Positions 40,325 through 48,034 of a stretch of 64,000 bases of DNA are shown one piece after another. Made by a program: the position numbers and the translations under genes. The stretch covers positions 159,617-223,616 of the forward strand of contig NZ_FTMJ01000005.1 of assembly GCF_900156095.1 (NCBI RefSeq), read 5' to 3'. Every line of letters starts with the position of its first letter. Positions within the stretch are counted from its first letter, which is position 1. The notes under the pieces were generated by a model, which saw only the letters and a list, made by a program, of their open reading frames with translations, was not told the origin of the DNA and did no database searches. Origin of the DNA: Aeromonas sp. RU39B. GTDB taxonomy: Bacteria; Pseudomonadota; Gammaproteobacteria; Enterobacterales; Aeromonadaceae.

Positions 40325-40663
40325 CAGTCCATGCCCAGCAAATAAATGAGTATGTAGTCATTTTATCGTGAGCGATCTTTTTGGTGCAAGGAGCAGGGCG
40401 CAATATGGCGCACAGGCGAAGCCATCTTTACAATATCGGCCGACATGAGCGGGCAGCGGATCGATACTGCTGGCGAAACATCCGCTACAAGGTTGTTCGC
40501 CGTTTTTCGTAACGCAATTTTTTATGTTAAATACGATTTTAACTTATTGAAATAAAACGGCCACTTGGGTATGACTATCACGAAGATTACCCGAACAATG
40601 ACTCACGTCGGCCAGGATGACTAAACGATTGAGTCGGTCGCTGTTAAGTGTGAGAGATAACGC
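40325..40663. other. Divergent intergenic region with two dyads
   Basis: This 339-base region separates the TetR gene from a small plus-strand gene and holds no coding frame. It contains the TetR operator candidate near its left end and an AT-rich dyad, GTTAAATACGATTTTAAC, at 40526-40543, which could serve the downstream ribbon-helix-helix-like gene. Nothing else is recognised. Confidence 0.45.
40347..40360. promoter_or_regulatory. Palindromic operator candidate upstream of tetR
   Basis: TGAGTATGTAGTCA resembles the perfect palindrome found 640 bases away before the metallo-hydrolase gene. It lies 22 bases upstream of the TetR-type start codon, a position suited to autorepression. Confidence 0.5.
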
Positions 40664-40915
40664 GTGTCGTATTTAGATATTGAACTGCTCTTGGCTGGAG
40701 CTGAGAAGGCTGAGGTAAAAGATAACGCCGAGCGACAGCGCGATCATGTGCGGCGTAAACAAGAGACCCATACCCGTTTGCAGTGCTGGATCAGCCGCCG
40801 CCATGGTGATCGGCTGGCGGAGCTCACTGCCAGGCTGGAAGATTCACAAGCCTCGCTGATCGAGCAGGCCATCGATCTGCTTTATGCACAGGAGTGCGGT
40901 GATGAGCGAAGGTGA
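40664..40915 (+). CDS. Small putative ribbon-helix-helix DNA-binding protein
   Basis: The 83-residue protein has a charged N-terminal half (about residues 1-35) and a C-terminal segment RLQCWISRRHGDRLAELTAR followed by SQASLIEQAIDLLYAQE. The strand-helix-helix spacing and hydrophobic pattern fit the ribbon-helix-helix (CopG/MetJ-like) fold. It starts at a GTG with GAGAGATAA upstream. It has no partner toxin gene beside it. Function is unknown; a solitary regulator or plasmid-type protein is possible. Confidence 0.55.
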   Translation: MSYLDIELLLAGAEKAEVKDNAERQRDHVRRKQETHTRLQCWISRRHGDRLAELTARLEDSQASLIEQAIDLLYAQECGDERR

Positions 40916-40926
40916 CCTAGCGGCAG

Positions 40927-40961
40927 GCAAAAAAAACCAGGTACGAAGTCCATGTACCTGG
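40927..40961 (-). terminator. Rho-independent terminator of rsmF
   Basis: On the minus strand ACCAGGTAC...GTACCTGGT is followed by eight T residues. It lies about 130 bases after the rsmF stop and just past the stop of the convergent small gene. Confidence 0.8.
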
Positions 40962-41093
40962 TATAGGGGAATTGGCTCTTTGCAGAGCCGTGCGCTAACC
41001 GGGAGTGGGGAAGCGTTGGTCCAATAGTGCAAGCATAGTCAGCACGCTTGTGATTGCCACTTTTTGCACTTTTCCTGAAACAGAGTGCTAATT

Positions 41094-42527
41094 TCAGGAT
41101 TCGAACAGGTTCCCATCTCGCACCAGATCGCGCGGCAGACTGTTTTTGATCCGGTTACCGACCCACTTGCCGATCCCCAGGGTGTAACCCTGATACCGAA
41201 CCACCACTTCCCCTTGGCCGCTCTCGGCGTCAGGGCGAACATCACGGCCCATCATAAACTCGCGGGCCAGCGCCACATCGAGCTCGACCACTTGGCGATT
41301 GGCCCTGTCACCAAAGGCCAGCGCCCATTCGTGGGTCAGGCGATAGCCCTTCTTGAATGTTTCGGCCAGCTTGATACCAATCCGGTCAAAGCGGATTTTG
41401 CCCATCACCTGCGAAAGCGGGGTAGGGAAGAGCCAGATCTCCCCCTCGCGGCCATAGAGTTCGCCCGCCATGGTCACCCCAAACTGGGTGGTAATATCGT
41501 GCCGAAGTAACTCAGCATCGCGCGCGGCAAGCGGTGTAAACGGAAATTTCCCCAGCTTGCCCGGCTTGAACATGGTGTTGGGAACGCTCGTGTGTTTGCG
41601 AAGGCGCGCCACGAAAAAGCCTTCGCTATCGTAGATCTGCGGCCAGATATGCAGATAGCCCTCAGGGGTGCAGGATTCGCTGGCGCCCGGGAAGAGATCG
41701 CCAAGTGGTTCAACACTTAGGGCATCACCAAAACGTTCGCGCAAAAACGCGCAGACATCCTGATTCTCCTGATGGCTCAGGGTGCAGGTGGAGTAGACCA
41801 TCACGCCGCCCGGTTTGAGTGCGTGAAATGCGCTTTCAAGCAGGGCTTTTTGGGTCGCGGCGATCTCGTTGATGCTCGCGATGCTCCAGTTACGCAGGGC
41901 ATCCTCGTCTTTACGAATGGTGCCTTCACCCGAGCAGGGAGCGTCAAGCAGGATCGCATCAAAGGTCTCGGGCAACCACTGGCCAAAAACGCGCGCATCG
42001 AAGTGCGTCAGCGCCACGTTGGTCACGCCGCAGCGCTGGATATTGGAAAAGAGCCCCTTGATGCGGCTTGCAGAAAATTCGTTGGCAATCAGCATGCCGC
42101 GATTGCCCATCAACGCAGCCATCTGAGTGGTTTTCGAACCCGGCGCGGCGGCGCCATCGAGCACCATCTCAGCCTGTTCAATGCCGTTGGCAGCAAACAG
42201 CGCCGTGACCGGCATCATCGAGCTCGCTTCCTGAATGTAGAACAGCCCGGCCAGGTGCTCGGCGGTGTTGCCAAGCGGCACAGTATCGTCAGCTGGTCGA
42301 GTCAGCCAGAAGCCGGTGTCACACCAGGGCACCGGATCAAGCTGCCAGCCACGCGCCTGCATCCGCTCGATAAACGCTGCCACCGTGATCTTGAGGGTAT
42401 TGACCCGGATACTGCGGCGCAGGGGCCGACGGCAGCAGGCGACAAACTCGTCAAGCGAGAGGTGAGAGGGCAAGATGCCGGCAATATGAGCGAGGAACGC
42501 GTCGGGGATATAGCTGTTCTGATGCAC
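41094..42527 (-). CDS. rsmF: 16S rRNA (cytosine-1407-C5) methyltransferase RsmF
   Basis: The 477-residue protein matches E. coli RsmF/YebU (479). It has CRRPLRRSIRVNTLK near residue 30, the SAM motif VLDGAAAPGSKTTQMAAL (about 118), the catalytic cysteines in LLDAPCSGEGTIRKD (about 190) and VYSTCTLSHQEN (about 240), and a C-terminal PUA-like RNA-binding region. It follows letB on the same strand after about 110 bases, the same order as yebS-yebT-yebU in E. coli. Confidence 0.94.
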   Translation of the reverse strand: MHQNSYIPDAFLAHIAGILPSHLSLDEFVACCRRPLRRSIRVNTLKITVAAFIERMQARGWQLDPVPWCDTGFWLTRPADDTVPLGNTAEHLAGLFYIQEASSMMPVTALFAANGIEQAEMVLDGAAAPGSKTTQMAALMGNRGMLIANEFSASRIKGLFSNIQRCGVTNVALTHFDARVFGQWLPETFDAILLDAPCSGEGTIRKDEDALRNWSIASINEIAATQKALLESAFHALKPGGVMVYSTCTLSHQENQDVCAFLRERFGDALSVEPLGDLFPGASESCTPEGYLHIWPQIYDSEGFFVARLRKHTSVPNTMFKPGKLGKFPFTPLAARDAELLRHDITTQFGVTMAGELYGREGEIWLFPTPLSQVMGKIRFDRIGIKLAETFKKGYRLTHEWALAFGDRANRQVVELDVALAREFMMGRDVRPDAESGQGEVVVRYQGYTLGIGKWVGNRIKNSLPRDLVRDGNLFES

Positions 42528-42637
42528 GCTTGGGCTCTGTCATGATAAGGAAAAGGCGCAAGATTTTAGCACAGACTCCCCCCCTCAAAAAGACGCAGCC
42601 CGGTATCACACCGGGCTGCAACATCGCGCGTGGCCTT

Positions 42638-45196
42638 TCAGGGCTTAAGCGTCGGGTCCCAGGCTTGCCACTCCTTTTGTGGCTCGCTATTGAGCACAAA
42701 GCGCTGGCCGCTGCGCACCAGCGCGCCGGGCTCTTTATCTGGGGTATTAAACGCGATACCACCGGCGAGCAGGCTTTGGATCGTTGCCACTTCAATGGTG
42801 CCACCGGTGAGCCCCACATCGGCTTTAAGACCGGAAACATTCCAAAAGCGGCTGCCGCTTCGCACCAGATGAGCATAACGCGGGGCGATGGTGATACGGG
42901 TTTGCACTTCGCTGCCGTCAGCGGCCAGCTCTACGGCGGCCACTTCACCCACCACCACTTTACGAAACAGGATGGGAGTCCCAACACTGACCCCGTTGAG
43001 CTCATGGCTGGTCAGCACCAGATCCAGTCCATTGGCCGGGCCCGATTGCAGGGCAAAGCGCTGGATAGCGGCACCCGTGCCGGGTGTTGCCTCAATGTAA
43101 GGGCCCTTTATCAGGGTATCGAGGTGATTCACGCCAGAGAGGCCGAGCTTGGCCAGCACCAACTGATACCCGGCGCCACGGCGCAGAAACGAAGCGGCGT
43201 AAGGCTCATCGAGCTGCGCCTTGATCTGCACCTGATCAAGCCCTTTACTTAGCGTCACGGCCACCACCTTGCCAATGGTGACGCCGCGATAACGCAGCGG
43301 CGCCCCGTCGCCAAGGCCCGGGTTGCTGTCACTGGTCAGCAGCAATTCACGACTTGGGGTGGTAGCCTCTTTGCGATCGGCAAACAGCTGGCGGTTACTG
43401 CGCAGCGCCTGCGGATCATTGGCAAACTCAATCCCACCGCGCAGCAGGTTGGCAAGATTGCCCATGCGCACCTTGACCCCATCGGCGCCCAGCTGGGCAT
43501 CCACTGCCGGCAAGCGCCAGAAGCGGGTATGTTCGCCAATCAGGGGGGCATAGAGGGCGTTGATCTCAAGGGCAATGCTCACCCCGTCAGTGGCGGGAGA
43601 GAGCTCGGTAATACGACCGGCCTCCAGACCGCGATAAAGCAGCGGCGCGCCAACTGCCAGCCCATCGGCTTGTTGGGCCGTGAGTGTCCAGCGCAGTGGC
43701 TGGTTGCCAGGGCGCGCCAGACGAGCCAGCTCTTCGCTGGGGAACAGGGTATCCATGCGCGAGCCGGTCTGGGTCAGCAGGCTGATGCCGCCATCAATCC
43801 AGCCAGAGGCCGGCGCCGTGTCAACCTGAACACCGGAGAGATCGGCTTTGACCGACAGGGGCGAGCGCTTGTAGAAACGAGCCCCCTGCAGCAGATTGCG
43901 ATAGGGCTCATACATCAGCAGTTGTACCGACGCCTCACCGCGCGCCGAGAGCTTGAGCGCGTCCACCTGACCGACGCTTAGCCCTTTAAACCACACCGGC
44001 GCCCCTTCCTTAAGACCAGAGAGATCGGCCGCTGCCAGCGTGACCGTCACCCCGGCACGCGGCGCATGGCTGACCACCTTGAGCTCATCAACAGGCGCAC
44101 CGCCGCGGCTTTCCAGTCGCAATACCGGACCGCTTAACAGCCGCTCGGCATGCTGGATACCGGAGAGGGAGAGATCGACCCCCTCCATCACCAGCACGCT
44201 GTTGCTGGTGATCCGAAAACGCTGCTCATCGGCTATCAAAGCCGCCACATGGCGACCCGACTTATCCAGTGTGATGGGCAGTACCCGACCGATTTCAATG
44301 CCATCAAAAACGATCGACATCCCTTCGCGCACCGGCAACTCACCCACATTGAGGTTAATGCGATGACCGCGCTCGGCCGCTGCCATGTTCGGATAAAGTG
44401 AGAAGAGTGTATCAACGTCTGCCGGTTTGGCGTCCGTCGGAGCATCAAAGGTGATGCCGCCGCCGAGCACGCTGGCCAAATTGCCCACCTCGACTTTGAG
44501 GCCATCGGCCCCCAGAGAGCCGCGCACCCCGCCGGTACTCCAGAAGCGGCTGCTGTCACGCACCAGATGGGCGAAACGGGTATCGATCATCACATCGAGG
44601 CGAACATGGGTGTCGTCATCGGCAAGACGGGTATTGATAACGCTGCCCACTTCAAGACCGCGGTAGTAGACCTTGGTGCCATTTCCAACGCTGCCCAGGG
44701 TATCGCTCTGCAGGTGGACAATGCGCCCTTGTGCCTGCCAGCCGGGTGGCGGGCCGTCGAGCGCATCAAAGCGATCGACGGCCGGCGCCCCGTCACGCCC
44801 CGGCATCAAGGCGATGTAGTTCCCCGACACCAAGGTATCGAGGCCGGAGATTTCAGTGAGCGATGCCTTGGGGCTGACCAGCCAGAATTGGGAACCTTTG
44901 CGCACCAAGGGCATCGCCTGACGCTCGACCTTGACGGTGACCGCCACCCGGCGGCCGTCTTGTGCCAGATTAAGATCGGTCACCATCCCGATCGATACCC
45001 CTTGATAGCGCAGTTGGGTCTTGCCCGGCAAAATGCCGTTACCTTGCTCGAAGTTGATATGGATAAGCTGGCCCGCCTGCTGATATTGCTGGTAGAGAAA
45101 CCCTATCGCCAGCAGCAGAGCCAGGGCAGGCAGCAGCCAGACGGGCGATATCAGGCGACGACGACGGACGACGGGCTCGGCCCCAATCATACTCAC
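42638..45196 (-). CDS. letB: Intermembrane lipid transport protein LetB (YebT), seven MCE domains
   Basis: The 852-residue protein (E. coli LetB 877) has one N-terminal membrane helix (about residues 16-34) and seven MCE repeats. Each repeat is marked by a beta-turn such as LRYQGVSIGMV, VYYRGLEVGSV, IVFDGIEIGRV, VWFKGLSVGQV, LLYRGLEAGRI, LRYRGVTIGKV and ILFRKVVVGEV. In E. coli LetB forms a seven-ring tunnel across the periplasm for lipid movement between membranes. Its ATG overlaps the stop of the upstream letA-type gene by 4 bases, so the three genes form one operon. Confidence 0.93.
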   Translation of the reverse strand: MSMIGAEPVVRRRRLISPVWLLPALALLLAIGFLYQQYQQAGQLIHINFEQGNGILPGKTQLRYQGVSIGMVTDLNLAQDGRRVAVTVKVERQAMPLVRKGSQFWLVSPKASLTEISGLDTLVSGNYIALMPGRDGAPAVDRFDALDGPPPGWQAQGRIVHLQSDTLGSVGNGTKVYYRGLEVGSVINTRLADDDTHVRLDVMIDTRFAHLVRDSSRFWSTGGVRGSLGADGLKVEVGNLASVLGGGITFDAPTDAKPADVDTLFSLYPNMAAAERGHRINLNVGELPVREGMSIVFDGIEIGRVLPITLDKSGRHVAALIADEQRFRITSNSVLVMEGVDLSLSGIQHAERLLSGPVLRLESRGGAPVDELKVVSHAPRAGVTVTLAAADLSGLKEGAPVWFKGLSVGQVDALKLSARGEASVQLLMYEPYRNLLQGARFYKRSPLSVKADLSGVQVDTAPASGWIDGGISLLTQTGSRMDTLFPSEELARLARPGNQPLRWTLTAQQADGLAVGAPLLYRGLEAGRITELSPATDGVSIALEINALYAPLIGEHTRFWRLPAVDAQLGADGVKVRMGNLANLLRGGIEFANDPQALRSNRQLFADRKEATTPSRELLLTSDSNPGLGDGAPLRYRGVTIGKVVAVTLSKGLDQVQIKAQLDEPYAASFLRRGAGYQLVLAKLGLSGVNHLDTLIKGPYIEATPGTGAAIQRFALQSGPANGLDLVLTSHELNGVSVGTPILFRKVVVGEVAAVELAADGSEVQTRITIAPRYAHLVRSGSRFWNVSGLKADVGLTGGTIEVATIQSLLAGGIAFNTPDKEPGALVRSGQRFVLNSEPQKEWQAWDPTLKP

Positions 45197-45816
45197 TCCT
45201 TACTTGATGCCACCGGTTTGGCGGCCTTATCCCACAACAGACGGGTATCGAGTTTTCGTGCCGACAGCATGGTCAACACCACGACACCGGCAAAGGCAGT
45301 CGCTCCCGGGCCGGCACTGACATTGAGCAGTGTGCCGTTATCCACCAGCGCCACCATCAACGAGATGACAAACAGATCCAGCATCGACCAGCGGCCGATA
45401 AGATCAATGATGCGATACATCACCAGCTGCTGCTTGCGCCGCAGCGGGCGAGGGCGTTGCAACTGCCAGCAAATCCAGCCGAGCCCCAGGATCTTGAGAA
45501 TGGGCACCACGATACTGGCCACAAACACGATGCAGGCAATGCCACTCATATGGCTGCGAATAAGCGACTGAATGCCGCTAAAGATGGTGTCTGCCTGCAG
45601 GTTCCCCTTGTTATACAAAAGGGTGATAGGCAGCAAGTTGGCCGGCAGCAACATAAAGGTCGCCATGGCGAGCAGGCCCCAGGTCCAGGCCAGCGAGTTG
45701 GCAATGCGCGGATGCAAGGTGGCGTGACAACGCGGGCAGCAGGCCCCTGACTCGTAGCGCACCAGCAAGCCACAAGTATGACAGCGGCAAAGCCCGGCAT
45801 CACGGGCGCTTTGCAT
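45193..45816 (-). CDS. PqiA/LetA-domain membrane protein, C-terminal-half homologue
   Basis: This 207-residue protein has a zinc-ribbon CRCHTCGLLV...CCPRCHA (about residues 10-38) followed by four membrane helices with the PqiA sequence MLLPANLLPITLLYNKGNLQ. It corresponds to the second half of the fused LetA (YebS) protein. The start ATG at 45816 is chosen to give a short N-terminus before the ribbon; the frame is open for 16 codons more. It overlaps the preceding half-gene by about 17 bases and letB by 4 bases. With its partner it should form the membrane part of the Let system. Confidence 0.85.
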   Translation of the reverse strand: MQSARDAGLCRCHTCGLLVRYESGACCPRCHATLHPRIANSLAWTWGLLAMATFMLLPANLLPITLLYNKGNLQADTIFSGIQSLIRSHMSGIACIVFVASIVVPILKILGLGWICWQLQRPRPLRRKQQLVMYRIIDLIGRWSMLDLFVISLMVALVDNGTLLNVSAGPGATAFAGVVVLTMLSARKLDTRLLWDKAAKPVASSKE

Positions 45817-46426
45817 TACCCGCTCCCTGAACGTTGACCTTCTCCCAAAATGGAGCCGGATCAAAGAGGATCAGTAAAATCAGATTGAGCAGCATCAAAA
45901 GGCCCAGACTGAACAGTCCGCCACCGAGCCGGGTTTCGGCAATATCCACCAGTTTGAACAGTGCTACCAGAAAACTCACCAGATAGACCTCGAGCATGGC
46001 CCAGTGACGGCACACCTCGACGGCCCGCAACACCCAGGGCAGCAGATGCCAGCGTTTAGCCAGCCCCGATGCCAGTGTAAATAGTCCAAGCAACAGACCG
46101 GTAGGGGCAATCACGGCGCACCACAGCACCAGGGTTGCGACCCAGGGCTCCTGCTCACCATAGAGGATGCCAATGCCGGACAGTACACTGGCCGCAGAAT
46201 CGACACCGCCCAGGCGCAAATAGAGCAAAGGTTCAAACAGGGCACTGGGCAACAGCAGAAAACCGGTGATGGTCAGCGCCATCAGTTGGGAAGGGCGAAA
46301 TGAATAGCGACCATACAAATGCTGGCGACAACGCGGACAGTGAGCGTGTCGTCTCAGGGGCAGCGTCTTGCGCTCAATCAGCAGATCACAGGCCGGGCAG
46401 GCGATAATGCGGTGTGGCTCACTCAT
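45800..46426 (-). CDS. PqiA/LetA-domain membrane protein, N-terminal-half homologue
   Basis: This 208-residue protein has a zinc-ribbon with CPACDLLI and CPRCRQHLY (about residues 11-35) and four membrane helices. It corresponds to the first half of fused LetA. In E. coli LetA is one protein of about 427 residues; here two frames of about 208 residues each overlap by some 17 bases. Both halves have a complete ribbon and helices, so this looks like a functional two-gene form rather than a frameshift. The ATG at 46426 is chosen; an in-frame GTG lies 5 codons upstream. Confidence 0.82.
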   Translation of the reverse strand: MSEPHRIIACPACDLLIERKTLPLRRHAHCPRCRQHLYGRYSFRPSQLMALTITGFLLLPSALFEPLLYLRLGGVDSAASVLSGIGILYGEQEPWVATLVLWCAVIAPTGLLLGLFTLASGLAKRWHLLPWVLRAVEVCRHWAMLEVYLVSFLVALFKLVDIAETRLGGGLFSLGLLMLLNLILLILFDPAPFWEKVNVQGAGNAKRP

Positions 46427-46501
46427 CCGGTTGCAGAACACCTTGAAGCAGTGGGAGAAATGTACCCTAAAGTGACCCGCTTGTCTCTTGGCGAACAGCC
46501 G

Positions 46502-47248
46502 TTATCCGAAACGCAGTTCCAACATGCCATCCAGTATGCTGGCATCCCCCATCATGAGCGCCTGCATGATGGCGCGCTCGCGGCTATCTATCAGCGACAG
46601 GAACTCCTCGGCGCGTCCCATGTGACGGCATACCTGATAACCTCGTTCGACAAACGAGAACAGATCGCCCATGCCAGCCAGATGGGCGGGTCCGGAGATA
46701 AGCTTGAGCGTCGTACCCAAGAAGGGTTTGCGTGACAGGCGATCCAGCACATGACCAAGCTCTCCCACCAGCTCAATTTGTCGCTCACGCAGCGCGCGTT
46801 GCCCAACGTCACGGTAGGCCTTGGCGTAGCGCTCAGCACTCATCGTCTGCCCCTTGAGGGTTTGCAGCATCTGGTAATCGAGGGCTTCTGAGAGTGCATC
46901 AAGCTCGATGGCCTTGGCCAGCACCTCCAGTCCTGACTCTGGCAACAATCGCTCGGCGGTGGGGAGCAACTTGAGCAGATCCGCATCGCGTCGGCCGCTG
47001 TCGCCGGGCTCATAAAGATCGGTTAAAAAAAAGTGGGCGGCAGGGCCATAGCGTTTACTTTGCATCAGATCCTGATGAGTGCGCCCCAACCGCTCGGCTT
47101 GCCAAGTGCGCAGGGCATCACGCGCCTTGGCATCATCCGGGTGCGCTCGCAGCGTCTCACGCAGCGTGCTGACTTGCTGCAAATAGTGGTGCAGGCGAGC
47201 CTGAGGCGGACTGTCGGCGAGGAGGGAAGGTGGCAGCATCGTCGTCAT
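46502..47248 (-). CDS. FFLEELY-motif-type hypothetical protein
   Basis: The 248-residue protein is helical and soluble, with the segment AAHFFLTDLYEPGDSGRRDA near residue 70 that resembles the motif naming the uncharacterised FFLEELY family. No enzyme motif, signal peptide or membrane helix is seen. I place the start at the ATG of MTTMLPPSLLADSPP, preceded by AGGACA; the frame is open 10 codons upstream. It ends 75 bases before the letA half-gene and is divergent from the PHA-granule-region gene, so it may belong with either. No function is known to me. Confidence 0.6.
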   Translation of the reverse strand: MTTMLPPSLLADSPPQARLHHYLQQVSTLRETLRAHPDDAKARDALRTWQAERLGRTHQDLMQSKRYGPAAHFFLTDLYEPGDSGRRDADLLKLLPTAERLLPESGLEVLAKAIELDALSEALDYQMLQTLKGQTMSAERYAKAYRDVGQRALRERQIELVGELGHVLDRLSRKPFLGTTLKLISGPAHLAGMGDLFSFVERGYQVCRHMGRAEEFLSLIDSRERAIMQALMMGDASILDGMLELRFG

Positions 47249-47482
47249 AGAGTGTCCTATACAGCAGATCGGGTGCATCAGCAGAGCCGGATCTTAAGGA
47301 TGGGGGATAGTCCCCTTTCATTTTAATGCGACAAAGGTCAGTACGCGGCAGAAATCACAAAAAATCTCATCCGACACCGCAGCTTTGCTAGGCAACTCTC
47401 ACTTATGTTGCATCATCTATTCACTTGTTACCGCGCTGTGCATACTATCAACCAATGCCGACACCATTTGAGTATCACCATC

Positions 47483-47803
47483 ATGTTTTTCTCCTCTGCC
47501 TTGAATCCCGACTTGGCCACTATCGAGATTGAGCGGCGCCACCACCTGGGGTTGGCGGCGGCGCGCCTGGCTGCCGAAGCGATTGCAGCGGACATGGATG
47601 AGCGTTTTGCACTCGACTACGAATGGGAGAGCAACACTGAACTTACCTTTCGCGGCGCAGGCGTTCGTGGCGTCTTGCAACTGGACGATAAGACTCTTTT
47701 TCTCAACGTCCATCTCGGTCTGATGTTATTACCGGTTAGACAAGTGCTTGAGCAAGAGATCCACGAATATATTGACCAATGGTTGCCGTGTGCTGCGGGT
47801 TAA
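47483..47803 (+). CDS. Polyhydroxyalkanoate-granule-region (PHA_gran_rgn) family protein
   Basis: The 106-residue protein has the family's pattern: IEIERRHHLGLAAARLAAEA at about residue 15, then YEWESNTELTFRGAGVRGVL and NVHLGLMLLPVRQVLEQEIH. Members occur beside PHA synthesis and phasin genes, but their biochemical role is unknown. The ATG at 47483 (MFFSSALNPDL) is preferred to one 26 codons upstream because the upstream part is unlike the family. It lies just before the wax ester synthase gene on the same strand, with about 230 bases between. Confidence 0.75.
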   Translation: MFFSSALNPDLATIEIERRHHLGLAAARLAAEAIAADMDERFALDYEWESNTELTFRGAGVRGVLQLDDKTLFLNVHLGLMLLPVRQVLEQEIHEYIDQWLPCAAG

Positions 47804-47881
47804 ATCATGGGCATAGCCTGTCATTTATGACAGGTTAAGGTTTTATTCATTAATGGTATGGCAACAGTATCCACAAAATAC

Positions 47882-47905
47882 AATCCATTCTCATTGGAAT
47901 GGATT
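47882..47905. promoter_or_regulatory. Inverted repeat upstream of the wax ester synthase gene
   Basis: AATCCATTC-TCATTG-GAATGGATT has perfect 9-base arms and a 6-base spacer. It lies in an AT-rich stretch 130 bases before the start codon. No T run follows, so an operator is likelier than a terminator, but no regulator is known for it. Confidence 0.4.
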
Positions 47906-48034
47906 ATGCCGATATATAGATTCCTACGTTGATGTCAGCATCTATATTCCATGAAATTTTAAACATAGCCTGACAATGTATTTTATAAGATGGCTTTAAT
48001 GCCATCGCGTTTTAATCTGGCGGGAGAGAGGCAA

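Noticed and set aside
45800..45864. Frameshift error explaining the two letA halves
   Set aside because: Each half has a complete zinc ribbon and membrane region with plausible starts, so I favour two genes, although a sequencing check is still needed.
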